Origin: Ephemerocybe angulata
Taxonomy: Eukaryota; Basidiomycota; Agaricomycetes; Agaricales; Psathyrellaceae
Length of the DNA stretch: 64,000 bases
Assembly (NCBI GenBank): GCA_013368325.1
Contig: JAACJK010000165.1
Coordinates: 1,088,088 to 1,152,087, forward strand
Direction of reading: 5' to 3'
The notes below the pieces were generated by a model, which saw only the letters and a list, made by a program, of their open reading frames with translations, searched no databases and had not been told where the DNA came from. Of this stretch, positions 1 to 11,610 are shown piece after piece; position 1 is the first letter of the stretch; each line of letters begins with the position of its first letter. Both the position numbers and the translations under genes were made by a program.

Positions 1-778
1 CCTCTCAATTGAGTGCTTATATTAGCACCCCGCCACGCTGTTAGTAGTAGAAATCTCTGTAACGAAACTTGAGTAAGGTGATGTGATTCGATTGGGTAAT
101 AGGAATCGCCATTGACAGCTTCGAGAGTGGTTAGGGAGGTAACGCACGATCATCATTATCATCATCAATGCCCGACACTGATAGGTCAGTAACAGCTTGT
201 ACTTACCTTTCACGCCTCTGAGCGACAAGAGGTGCGCACTTCTGGCAAGCAATCGCCACTTACGAAATGGGCGCTTAATTATCCGAATCTGGTTAGACGT
301 AATCGTACCTTGACCCAGCTGTGTTATCGAGCTGAGCATACCACAGCACACGCATAGATATAGTCTATTGCAGGGACTTATTATCTGTACGACTTTAGTG
401 CGCAGATATTGACATAGAATAATAGGCAATAATTGGGACCTAGTTACGAGCGCATATAAATTGTACAAGAAATGTAGATTTGTACCACGAGGTACGAAAG
501 GCGAACGAAATTTCAGCTCAGACCAAACGTCGGTTGACTTAGATGTGTTCTAGCACTTTCAGGTGGGCAGAGCTTTCAGCCAGAACCTCGGGAGAAGATA
601 GGTTCCCTTCTATTCTATGGGCGTCTCCGATGGTTCTGACCGCGTTAAAAGAGTCGTCTTCTCTTCTGTGTGATATTCCCATGGCCTCAAGGGGTTTTTC
701 AGGAAGCGTAGGCCTGTTTTTGAGGTATATATTTCGAAATTCATGACGATAGGACTCTCATCTGCAGAACACCTCAAC
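1..778. other. Intergenic, no gene recognised
   Basis: No open frame here has a recognisable domain or a credible chain of spliced exons. The open stretches are short and of random composition. It is upstream sequence of the DUF1996 gene that starts at 779. Confidence 0.5.
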
Positions 779-2596
779 ATGCTGCACCCAAGGGCACTGT
801 TAGTCTTTGCTTTGGCGATCAGCTCTGCGAGAGCGACAATTCGATTTGGGTGCTCCCAATTGGTTACCGAGCGCTTCGATCCGTACGCCCATCAGCATCC
901 CTCTCATCCTGCGTTGCACACTTACTTGCTCTACTATTGACAGCCTCGTTACTCCAGGGGTTGTGTCGCCTCATGTTCACCAAATTATTGGAGGGGTATG
1001 AATATCCCTTAAATCTATACTGCCTTCACTAACCTATACCACTACGATACATACCATACATAGAACGCGTGAGTCATTGGGCACATCCCTGCTGGGTTTG
1101 GCTTATAACTCATCTTTCCAGCTTTAACCTGACAATGCGCCCCACGGATGACTACTCTGAACTGGCCACTTGCACGACATGTCGCTTCAAGGAGGATACA
1201 TCAAACTATTGGACCGCCGTTCTTTACTTCAAGCACGATAACGGGACATACAGTCGTGTAAGCCAACGCACCCATGCCAACTATTCTCGATGCTTAAGAG
1301 CAAAATGCCCCAATAGGTCCCCCAGAAAGCGAATCATTGGGTTGGTGAGACGAACGGCGGGTTTACGGTGTATTATATCGCTGGATACCCACCCTTTCAA
1401 CCGGTCACAGCTTTCGCCAAGGTAAGCCAACATGCTCCACATGACTCAATACAACTTAAAGTCCACCCATCGAACTACCTAGGGCTTCCGCATGATTACC
1501 GGCGATCCCATGCTCCGCTCAAAGGGCGATCGCGATCTCACCAGTGCCGAGACTTATGCGATAACTTTCAGGTGCTGGGAGACTGACCAGCTCGAAAGCC
1601 CGTGGGTTGGCTCAAATCAACACGCTCCTGGAGTGGGCGAGTACGATACAGTGGGACTCCCGAGCAAGTTCTGTCCAGGAGGTATCCGTTCGAATATTTT
1701 CTTCCCAACTTGCTGGGATGGAATCAATCTGGATCCACCTGACCACGCCGTACGTATCCCATATCTATCAGAGACTATTTGGGTCCAGCTAAGAGCTATT
1801 GCTAGTCGCACGTACGGTACCCAACTGGGCCAGTTGATGAGCGCCTCGGGGTCATTTGGCATGAGGGTGCATGCCCCGCTACTCATCCCGTCAAACTTCC
1901 CACCATCCTCTACGAGATTGCATGGGATACTGGTAGTTTCAAGGATGTCTGGCCTACCGATGGTCGTCAACCCTTGATTATGAGTATGGGTGACCCGTGC
2001 GTAATACCATGAGTACTACGCGATATCGTCTGATCGTTCGATGCTGATGAACTTCGTTTAGGACTGGTGTCGGACAGCACGCCGACTACGTTTTCGGCTG
2101 GAAGGGTGACTCGCTTCAGCGCGCCATGGATAACTGCAAGGATCAATTCGGCTACCCCGAGGAATGTCACGAACTGACACTCCAAACCGACGAAGAGATG
2201 AATCAGTGCAGGAAGCAGGCCCAAGTACCTGAGGTCGTTGAGGGTGAATGTATGTGACTCGCGCTTCGCGTTTACTAGCTGGTATTCTGACGCGCTATCC
2301 AAAACAGATCTATCCGCACTCCCCGGTTGTAATCCTGAGCAGTATGGGCCTGAACCGGCCACGACAGTAGAAGGGTGTTCTGCGGTCTCGACCACCGTTG
2401 GAAGCCTCGTAACTCCCACTCTGTCGCCTTCGCCGTAAGTCAAGGTTCACGAGAAAGTACCGGCTTCATGTAGTACGCGACCTACTGTTGCAGCCCAAAT
2501 TCTACTGTCACTCTTCTTCTCCGCAGTCCTCAGCCTTTCGCGAATGATACGGTAGTCTTGCAAGTGAGAGCCTCAGTCGATATTTTTACGCGTTAA
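779..2596 (+). CDS. Secreted DUF1996-domain protein
   Basis: Ten-exon model: 779-882, 944-995, 1064-1068, 1122-1257, 1317-1421, 1483-1749, 1806-1996, 2062-2249, 2308-2434 and 2527-2596, giving about 414 residues. The first ~19 residues (MLHPRALLVFALAISSARA) form a signal peptide. Family landmarks then follow in order: SQLVTERFDP, the His-rich SPHVHQIIGG joined to NAFNLTM, CTTCRFKEDTSNYW, GGFTVYYIAGYPP, a Cys-rich CPGGIRSN/FPTCWDG block, ACPATHPVKLPTILYEIAWD and a GQHADYVFGWKG segment. These are hallmarks of the fungal DUF1996 family, secreted proteins of unknown biochemical function. No WSC module is visible. Exon 3 is only 5 nt but restores the conserved GGNAFN motif. The C-terminus is less certain: if the last intron is not removed, translation stops at 2438. 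The secreted location is inferred from the leader. Confidence 0.88.
1064..1068 (+). other. 5-nt micro-exon of the DUF1996 gene
   Basis: AACGC lies between an AG acceptor (1062-1063) and a GTGAGT donor (1069). Splicing GGAGGG to AACGC to CTTTAACC gives G-G-N-A-F-N in frame, the conserved motif of the family. Direct splicing without it creates a stop (CTT TAA). Confidence 0.8.
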
Positions 2597-3308
2597 AGTG
2601 TCTCGCGTGTGTCTGAGCTTTGTCTGTTCGAGCACGCAATAGGGCAGGATCTTATATTATATGTCCACGGCGCCTGAGGTCGTCGTCGCGAACACGCAGT
2701 GACATAGATGATTATCATGTTTCTCAAAATTGAATCATTGTTACTAGCTATCTAGAGCACACTCGGTGGGTACATATAGTGCACCGTGCAGGGGGCCACT
2801 TGGTCGCTTGCAGCTGCTTCCGTACGCGGGAGGCTCAACTGGCGTCCTCGAGGTAAGTATCGTTACATTGGACTTCGTGTATATCACACCCCCGAATCCC
2901 GAGCGCTCTGCCGTAAGATCCCCATGACTTGGAAGGACCGTGATTTTGAAGAATTTATCCCAATCCCGGTCCAACAAATACTTAATTTAGCTTTGCTGTG
3001 CAGAGATATTACGGGATTTCTTCCACGGGAGCTGCAAGAAGCTGCGATATTGTTTGGATATTGTCATGAAACTGAGCACGTTGAAGCCAGGATCAGCCCA
3101 CCCCAAAAGATCCGTAAACTGTCGCCCCTCATACCCGACCCATCCAGAGCCGCCTGGGTGCGACTTTAATGCAAATGTCATCAGGTTATCGTCTCATAAT
3201 GAAGCCTCCCCAATAGTTTGAAGTCGTGGGACGCATGCATTTGATGTAATTATATAGGATACGGCTCGTCGATACAGCCTGCTCTTGACCTTACCCCTTC
3301 ACCGCGCC
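2597..3308. other. Intergenic, no gene recognised
   Basis: A 127-codon frame at 2786-3169 has no known motif, signal peptide or splice partner. The stretch most likely holds the DUF1996 3' region and the desaturase promoter. Confidence 0.45.
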
Positions 3309-4867
3309 ATGGTCCAGAAGAATGACGGCGTTACAAGCGTCGAGCAGGGTGTATATCCTGTTCCTAACATTCCCATGAAGGAGCTTCTTGGAGCTATTCC
3401 GTGAGTCCTCATAGCTCTCACTCCTCGGCAGACCGCCTCTGACGCCCCCCAGGTCCCACTGCTTTGAGAGGTCGGCCTTGAGAAGCTCAACTTACATGTA
3501 AGTCGGTATCACTTCAAGTGTAGGGCGAACAACGCTGAACTTAAATAGTATCTGGGACCTCTTCGTAATTGGGTGCATCTATAAAGCAGCAGCCACGCTC
3601 GACCCGCTCATCGACCCTACACATATTCAACTCCCACACCCTCAGGCGTACACCGCGCTCCGCTTTGCCCTCTGGTCTCTTTACACCTTCGGAACAGGTC
3701 TGTTTGGCACCGGAATCTGGGTACTCGGCCATGAGTGTGGGCATCAAGCCTTCTCGGAGTCGAAGATGCTGAATGACATTGTCGGGTTTATCCTCCACAC
3801 CTCGTACGTCCCTAGTCATTTTAGAACCGCTGCGTGAAGGTACACAAACTTACCGAGACCGTCGAATCCAGTGTCGGAGTGCCATACCACTCGTGGCGAG
3901 TCAGCCATGCAAAGCATCATGCGTCCACGAGCCACATGACGCAGGACCAGGTCTTCGTTCCACACACGCGCTCTGAGTTAGGTCTCCCGCCGCTGAAAGA
4001 AGGACAGGAGGACCTACTCGGATCGCGGGTGAGTGAACAGGTCCGCCGCGAGTTATACGACGCCCTCGGCGACTCGCCGATTGGCGCCGTTATCAACACC
4101 GCGTGCTACCTTCTCGGGGGATGGCCGGCCTACATCCTGTTCAACACCTCTGGTCAAAAACGGTACCCCAAAGGCACGAGCCACTTTAACCCCAGCTCGC
4201 CGATGTATGCCGCACACCACTACAACCAGGTCGTAGTTTCGACCATTGGGATCGTCGCGTGGGCATCGTGTATCGCCGCGGCCATATACTACAAGGGGTT
4301 CGTGACTGTGGCGATTATCTACATTGTGCCTTACCTCTGGATTCACCACTGGCTCGTTCTCATCACCTTCCTACAACATACTGATCCCATTCTTCCTCAT
4401 TACCGCGCCGCCGAGTTTACCTTTCCCCGTGGAGCGCTCTCTACACTTGATCGCAGCTTGATGGGCGACTGTGGAAAGGTTATGGCCTGGATTGGCGCCC
4501 ATGCCACGAACGGGATTGCCGAGACGCACGTTGTACACCATGTGTGCAGCAAAATTCCTCACTACCATGCGTACGTCCTCCTGTCTGGGTGTGATGATGA
4601 TGGCTAATCTGTGTGTTATGGTCGCATAGGTGGGAGGCGTCTGCTGCCTTGAGCAAGGTTATTAAGGGATACGGAATTCCGCATGAGGGACGCCCCGTCG
4701 GGTGGAGCGAGTTCTACCGAGTCTTGAGGGAGTGCAAGTTCGTCGAGGACGAGGGCGATGTTGTTTTCTTTAAGAATGCGGAGGGGATTGCGGTCATGCG
4801 CCCAGGCTTCCCTGACATGTCGGCGTCGGATTCAGGAGTTGATATTGGGCAGGAGTCGAAGAAGTAG
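3309..4867 (+). CDS. Delta-12 fatty acid desaturase (oleate to linoleate)
   Basis: Five exons (3309-3400, 3453-3497, 3549-3803, 3872-4570, 4630-4867) give about 442 residues, the usual length for fungal delta-12 desaturases. All three histidine boxes of membrane di-iron desaturases are present: HECGH, HAKHH (in YHSWRVSHAKHH) and HVVHH near the C-terminus. The stretch following the N-terminus (IPMKELLGAIP, HCFERSALRSSTY) is also typical. Hydrophobic segments around WSLYTFGTGLFGTGIWVLG and the AAIYYKGFVTVAIIYIVPYLW region fit the two paired transmembrane hairpins. The enzyme inserts the second double bond into oleoyl chains in the ER membrane using cytochrome b5. The start ATG at 3309 is the first one in frame before the family-specific N-terminal motif. 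No lesion is seen. Confidence 0.93.
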
Positions 4868-5400
4868 ATGTGTGCATACCTAGTCTAGGGATCGGTATAC
4901 AGGCAGTCTTTGACTATGTCAGGAATAGAGATCGACCTGCGACTATCAGCTGAGTTCAGAGTAACGTTTGATTTGTCCAGACTCCAGAACGAAACTATGA
5001 GTAACTAATGCACGATTAATCGAGGGAAACCATGATATCGTTGCGGATATACTGTACTCAAACTTTAAAACTAATTGTGCTGTGGACATTTAACTCGAAA
5101 GAACACGGGTATCATCAAGGTGGACGACGGACGATATAGAACACGGTCATGACTATTACAAAGTCGCTACCCGATTTCTAACTTCAATGCGTGATATAGG
5201 TACAGCACCCCCTTCAGTATCGGAATCAGCGTATACGACTCTGCCTGAGGCTGGACATCATCCAGAAGCGTAAACCCCTGATCTGCTCGTACAGAACCGA
5301 CGCTGTAGGCTGGCAAAGCGAGTATACCAGACCTCCATGCCAAGCCCACCCACAAAATGAATCGAAGTATACGACTCACATACCAAACTTCACGGCAGAG
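4868..5400. other. Desaturase 3' region and intergenic DNA
   Basis: AT-richer sequence without coding evidence; nothing recognised. Confidence 0.4.
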
Positions 5401-6430
5401 CGGGCATGCAGATCGAACCTAGAATCAAAGCGTGAACTCGAATATGTCATCCGAGGCCAAAGAGAAGTACATAGCCTACACACAAGCGTTCGTCGCGTCC
5501 GCGAGAGAGAGAGAGGCCAGTTGAAGCCTAAAGGTCGAGTGCGATGAGTCCCCGAGAGCGACTCGCTTAGGAACGTCCCCCAAGCCCGCCTGTATACCAA
5601 TCGAGGAAGGTCATCCTTCTTTGATTCATGCACAGGCAGACGAGGGATGGCGTCTCAGCGAAACGAATTGAAGTATACTATTTACTCACAACTGAACTTC
5701 GCGACCGAGAGCGGGCACGTAGATCGAACCTAGAATCAAAGCGTGAACTCGAATATGACATCCGAGGCGGACGAGGAGTGGAGTAGGTACCCTACACACA
5801 AGCGTTCGTCGCATAGCGAGGAGGAGGTGCGTTCGAGCCTGAAGGTTGAGCGATCCTCGAGACCGACTCGCTCAACAGCGTCCCTCCATCCGCCTGTATA
5901 CGACTCGAGGAAGGAGACTGCTTCTTCGATTCGTGCACGGGCGGTGAAGAATCAACTGTCGAGCGAAACACCGTAAAAGGATGCGTGGAGTGGCATCGCG
6001 TAGCTGGGCTTTGGGATGGGGCGATGGCCTGGGAGGTGGAAGACCAGAGGTGATGAGCGTGGGAGATGTACTGCGACGACTCACCATCTGAGTAGCCTAT
6101 ACAAGTGTGCGCCGCGTGGAGGGAGGGAGGTCCGTTAAAGCTGACGTTGAGTGCGATCCGCAAGGGGGATCTGCTCAACAACATCTCTACACCCGCCTGT
6201 ATACCAATCGAGGAAGAACGTCTGCTTCGATTCGTGCACGGGCGGCCTCGAAGAAAATGGTCGAGCAGGGCACCGTAAAAGGATGCGTGGGGTCATGAAG
6301 GATAAGCTGAAGGATCGGATCGGGTGAAAGTTAAGTGCGATCCTCGAAGGGGACTCGCTCAGCAACGCCCCGAAGCCTGTCTGTACACCAATCGAGGAAG
6401 GACACCTTCTGCGATTCGTGCACGGGCGAA
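5401..6430. repeat. Degenerate tandem repeats, unit roughly 200-310 bp
   Basis: Blocks recur in the same order: ACCTAGAATCAAAGCGTGAA near 5410 and 5728, then ACTCGCTYA, then a CCTGTATACCAATCGAGGAA core (near 5589, 5893, 6197 and 6382), then GATTCGTGCACGGGCG. Units are diverged and partly truncated. No coding frame runs through them. Looks like an old local satellite. Confidence 0.7.
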
Positions 6431-7674
6431 CCTCTGGACGACACGGAGCTGAGCGCGTCCAGGATTTGAAGATCAGAGTCGATCGTGGATACTCGAGTCG
6501 ATGAAAGTTTCTGTGCTACGTTTCCAATCGTAAAGAACGTTCGATGCGTAGATTGGCTCTGCTGCAACACCAGAATCGCCGATACGTGCACCAGAAAAGA
6601 GCGCGATCTGTTATGGGACATGTACGGGCGAACCCAGGGTTGCAGGAGAGCGAATCTTCGTGACGGCCTCGATGAGCGATGGGCGGCTAAGATGAGTCTG
6701 TAGTGTGGTGAGCTGAGAGAGAGGGCGAGCTAACATTCGCTTCGGCTTGATTCCATCAACGCCCATACCTGTACCAAGGGAGACCAAACATCTTCCTTGG
6801 TATATGTATGGGCGTTGCCGAAATATGTGCTGAAGCGAGGTGTAGCATGCTACATCCTCCCGACGGACAGGTGGGTAGACAGAGGGAAATCGGAGATGGG
6901 ATATCAGGCAATACGTACTCGAGGTGTGTGCGTCTAGAGGGCGACGATCTGGACGTAACGTCAGTTATTCCAGGGATTATAACTCGGAAGAGAGATCCGG
7001 AGGCCCAGAGGGATATTCAGAAGGGCGATCGATCCTGGAGACGGACGAGGGGTGAAGGCGATATCTCCTCCAGGACACCTGTTAGAGCGTCCGTGCGTGA
7101 ATCGATGCGGCCCATTCCTTTCATGTATCTCTATCGAAGATTCATGCAGATCGGTGATTCCATCACGAAGAGAGTCGGGGGGATGAGGAAATTGTGGCTC
7201 GAGCAGCTTAGAGAGGAAGAGAGGGGAAGGACGAAAGAGCGATGGCGCAGGGTCCACGTCGGATACGCCCGACCGTTCAAACCCCGACGGCCCGTCCCTT
7301 CCCCCGGTCCGACGCCGCACACCACCCTCCACCCCGAGCTCAGCCCCCTCCCTCCCAGAGACTTAAATTCGATGCAGGCACAGCGTAAAAACCACCTACC
7401 ACTCCAATATATCTTTCGTTCCTCACCCCTCCCCACCGCACACCACACACCACACCCGCACCGCACGGCATCCCCGGCCGCACCGCATCACACCCCACCC
7501 AAAAACGGCAGTCAACACCCACGGCAGCCCCAAGCCCCAAAGCGCGCCGCCAAATCTTCATTTTGCTCCGTCACCACCACTACCCGTCGTCCCCGTCTCC
7601 TCCTCCCCCCTCTCCGCCCGCTTTTCGCTCTAGAAGGGCTTAGTTTGATTTTTAGCTGTAGACAGAGGAAGAAA
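6431..7674 (+). promoter_or_regulatory. Upstream region of the PDH E1 alpha gene with a pyrimidine-rich tract
   Basis: The last ~400 bases before the ATG at 7675 (about 7260-7640) are strongly C/T-rich on the coding strand, a common feature of highly expressed basidiomycete promoters. Long open frames across it are a by-product of low stop-codon density. Confidence 0.45.
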
Positions 7675-9855
7675 ATGGCTTCGCTTGCTCGCGTGCGCCT
7701 TCTCGGCCGTAGGCTCGTAAGTCGTCTTTCCTTGCCCCCAGAACACAACCACATACGCCCGCGCGGGTGCACTACCCTCCCTCTCCCTCCCCCGTCCCCC
7801 ATAAGAACGCATAACTAATTCGCTCATCCTATACAGCCTCTCGGAGCCCGCGGCGTCCAAACCACCGCCGACACGACCCAGCTGCACCAAGCCCCCTCAG
7901 ACGCCTCGGAGCCCTTCACCCTCAAGCTGCACGAAGACTCCTTCCAGACGTACAACTGCCCCAAACCGGATCTGGAGGTGCAGGTGACGAAGAGCGAGCT
8001 GTTGGAGATGTACCAGCAGATGACGACGATGCGCCGCATGGAGATGGCCGCGGACGCGTTGTATAAGGCGAAGATGATTAGGGGGTTCTGTCATTTGGCT
8101 ATTGGGCAGGTGCGTTCGGGTTCGCTTCTCTTTCTCTTCTCTTTCCTTTCTGTGTGCGGTCGTGGGCTTGAGCTCGTATGAGCTCGGGTTTGTGCGGTGT
8201 TGGTTTGAGCGGAGGTGTTACTCGGTGCTGACGATCCCGTTCTCTCCCGTTCGTCTGTATAGGAAGCCGTCTCTGTCGGTATGGAGCACGGTATTGACAA
8301 GAACGACCGTGTCATCACCGGATACCGCTGCCACCCCTTCGCCGTCCTCCGTGGCGGTTCCATCAAGGGTACGCCTCTCCCCCATGTCCCTTCCAACATC
8401 TACTAACTCTCGCTTTCTCCTCCCTCCCTCTCCATCCCTCCGCTCGCCTCCTCCTCCTCCATCCGACCCCTTCCCCGACCCCTTCGAATCAACGCACGAA
8501 CGAATGTGCTCGCTCTGCTCGCTGCGCTCACCGCCAGGCGTCATCGCCGAGCTCCTCGGCCGCAAGGGCGGCATGTCCCAAGGCAAGGGCGGCTCCATGC
8601 ACATCTTCACCCCCTCCTTCTTCGGCGGCAACGGCATCGTCGGCGCCCAGGTCCCCGTCGGCGCAGGAGCTGCTTTCGCTCAGCAGTATAAGGGAGAGAA
8701 GAATTGTACGTTTGCGATGTATGGCGATGGGGCGAGTAATCAGGGGCAGGTGTTTGAGGCTTATAACATGGTATGTCTTTCTTCTTGAAGTTACTTTGGG
8801 TGGGGAAGGGAAGGCTGATTGGGATTGGTGGGGATGTAGGCGAAGCTGTGGAATTTGCCGACGATCTTTGTGTGTGAGAATAATAAGTATGGGATGGGTA
8901 CGCCGGCGGAGAGGAGTTCGAGTAATACGGCGTATTTCACGAGGGGTGATAAGATTCCTGGGCTCCAGGTGCGTTCTTTCTCCCCGTTCACGTTGTATTC
9001 CGACTGACTGACTGACTCTCTTTCCCTCCTCTCTCTCCCTTCTCGCTCTGGCGCCCGCTCTTCGTATCGCTCACTCGCTCTTCGCACCGCCCGCTCTGTC
9101 GCTCGCTCTTCGTATCGCTCTTCGCATCGCTCGCTCGCTCTTCGCCTCGCGATGCTCGCAGGTCAACGGCATGGACATCATCGCCGCCAAGCAGGCCGTC
9201 GCCTACGCCCGCAAGTGGGCCGTGGACGACCAGAACGGCCCCCTCGTCCTCGAGTTCGTGACCTACCGCTACGGTGCGTTCCTCTCCATTCGTTCAAGTA
9301 CCCCAAGCTCACTTCGTTCTACACTCACTTCGTTCTAAACTCGCTTCGCTCGAACGAAACTCGCTGCGCTCGTTAGGTGGACACTCGATGAGCGACCCCG
9401 GAACTACGTACCGTACGAGGGAGGAGGTGCAGCGTATGAGGAGTACGCAGGATCCTATTCGGGGGTTGCAAAGGTGCGTTTCGGTTCTTTGGGCTTCTGG
9501 GGGTCGGGGTTGTTCGATCGTTGCTCGTTCGTTCGTTCGTTCTTACTCGTTCGACGTTGGTTCGTTCGCTCGGTCGACAACCCCTCTCTCCTTCCCTCTC
9601 CTCCCCATATATGGAAGAAGAACCGCGATCGCTAACCCCCTCCCCAGGTACCTCGAAGAATGGGGCGTCGCCACCGAACAAGAGCTCAAGGCAATCGACA
9701 AGGAGGCCAAGGCGACCGTCGACCAGGCCGTGGCGGAGGCCAAGGAGTCGCCTGAGCCGCCCCTCGAGGATCTGTGGAAGGATGTGTACTTTAAGGGCAC
9801 GGAGCCGCAGTTTTTGAGGGGGAGGGAGAGGGAGGAGGGGAAGAGGTTTTATTAG
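7675..9855 (+). CDS. PDA1: Pyruvate dehydrogenase E1 component, alpha subunit (mitochondrial)
   Basis: Eight exons (7675-7716, 7837-8109, 8263-8368, 8538-8770, 8840-8968, 9162-9273, 9377-9473, 9648-9855) give 399 residues, the expected size. The N-terminus ([14 protein letters not shown]) is Arg-rich and lacks acids, fitting a mitochondrial presequence. The thiamine-diphosphate motif is intact: [20 protein letters not shown] ending in CENN. The active-site loop [20 protein letters not shown] includes the serine equivalent to phosphorylation site 1 of mammalian E1 alpha; the second site is a Thr here. With E1 beta it decarboxylates pyruvate and acetylates the lipoyl groups of E2, feeding acetyl-CoA to the TCA cycle. 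Intron 5 holds a CGCTCTTCG-type simple repeat. The frame is intact throughout. Confidence 0.96.
9043..9161 (+). repeat. Simple repeat in PDH intron 5
   Basis: Imperfect iterations of CGCTCGCTCTTCGTATCGCT fill most of the 193-nt intron upstream of the acceptor. Confidence 0.7.
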
Positions 9856-11610
9856 ATAGGAGGGGTGGGCTATAGACGTTCGGCGCGCCTCTGTTCTTTC
9901 TGATTCTGAGTTTGTGTGGATTGAGTGTGGTTTTTCGTATATGTTAGTTGATAATATCGATCGTATGTGTTCTGCATTGCTAGAGGAAGGTGTGTGATGT
10001 CGTGTGACGATTTGGATGAAGTGGTTCGGAGAGGGTCATGTTGAATCATGCTTCGACGTGTCTTGTGGTAGAGAGAGGGTGTTTACATGAGTGCATGTAT
10101 GCGCCTCCGAGCTTCAAGTTGGTTTAGTGCTGAGTATGCGGTTGTGGTTAGAGTAGGTTCGTCGAGCCGTAGGAGACGCCATTGTGGTTAGGGAGGAGGA
10201 TTTGAGAGAGTGATCATTGGCTGTGAATACGGGTGGACTAGTGAACCATACAGGTAGATAATTAGCATGCTGTGGTATCGACTCTGGATGTTCAATTGAA
10301 TGCCTTTATGACTCCTTGGAGCGCATACATGGGTGTGTGCGCTTCCGAGTTTGGCTTACCGCCCGATAGGCGCTGCGCGCAGTGCCTTCAGGTTCGTCAA
10401 ACAGGTGATGTAATTGAGACTCGGGGCGATGTTTGGGTGACTTTGCATGTACATATGTATTGGGTGGGTTTGACTTGAGCGTCGGTTGTGAATTCGGGTG
10501 GCCTAGCGTGTATTCGATGATTGTTGTATACGCCTCTTAATGGGCTCATCTTGGCTGTCATGCACAAGCATATATTCACGAGTATTGAGTACAACACATA
10601 TGGTAGCAGTGTGAGTGAGTCTGGATGCTTCGTTCTATGGCACCGAGGGCTCAAGCGCTGAGTTTTGCTCGATGATAAAGCTCTTGTTGCTTGAGAGGAT
10701 GCATGCACGACGATGATCAGAACCTTTTGATGGGTACTTGACTCTCTTGACTATTCCGCTCCATAGTGCAGATCTCCCATTAGCGGCTGAGAATCTCTGC
10801 CCCATTCCTCTTCCCAGTCAAGTGGAGCAACCTCACCAACATCGATATGGGTGACAGCCCCACGGGCATCTCCATCACCCGGTGGAAGTTCATTATCAGG
10901 TGCTGCACGAACCTCGAGCGCGCCCGATTCTTCATATCAACCAACTGGACTGGAGTCGAGGTTCCTTCAGATCTGGCGGATATAGAGTGTATTTAAAGAG
11001 AAGTCTAAACGGGGTCCCAGTGAAAGAAGTCTGAGATTGGCAGCTAGTTGCATTAAGTAATATGCAACAACGTTCGAACGATGGGTACGATCCATCGGTT
11101 TCATTGGAATCGCATGTGGAGAAGGAGAGATCCCAAAGGAAAGGCAGTAAAGCGGGTTTGAAATGACCGACCGAGTCGAAGCGCGTAGGCGTCTAGTTTA
11201 GCGCCCAGGCCTAGTTTGACGATTCGCAGGCCAAGGTCACAGTGTGCAGTTTTCCTAAACAGGAACGCTGACAAGGCGACTCTTTATTTCATTTGAGCCT
11301 CGCTATGTAAGAAAGTTGAAGATCAAAGACCATCAAACCTACCTTATTGTCTTTTTCCGAAGTCACGATTTAGTCTATGGACACAGCAAAGCCCGTACAC
11401 CGGCGCCCGTGATGCGAGAGGCAGTGCTGCATGCATGCTCGAGCAAAGCACTCTAAGGAAAGAAAGGTTGCCCATGAGAAGTTGCTTTGGTATCACAATC
11501 CGGGTGCATATAATCGGGAAGATTGAATCGAGCATTGGGCATCGAAAGGTCCATTGCCTTTCCCTTCCAGTCCTCTCACTACTCGCCTCCCCGAAGACCT
11601 CGCTGCTATC
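9856..11610. other. Intergenic, no gene recognised
   Basis: About 1.75 kb without a supported gene. A short stretch near 10790-10980 has coding-like composition on the minus strand, but no start, splice sites or domain can be assigned. Confidence 0.4.

Noticed and set aside
2786..3169. 127-codon plus-strand frame
   Set aside because: No start context, domain or exon partner; kept as intergenic.
6808..7818. 336-codon frame upstream of and overlapping PDH exon 1
   Set aside because: Runs through the C/T-rich promoter and the start of the PDH gene in another frame; no motif.
10790..10990. Minus-strand coding-like stretch (EVAPLDWEEEWG)
   Set aside because: Too short, no start or splice sites; could be a relic but cannot be supported.
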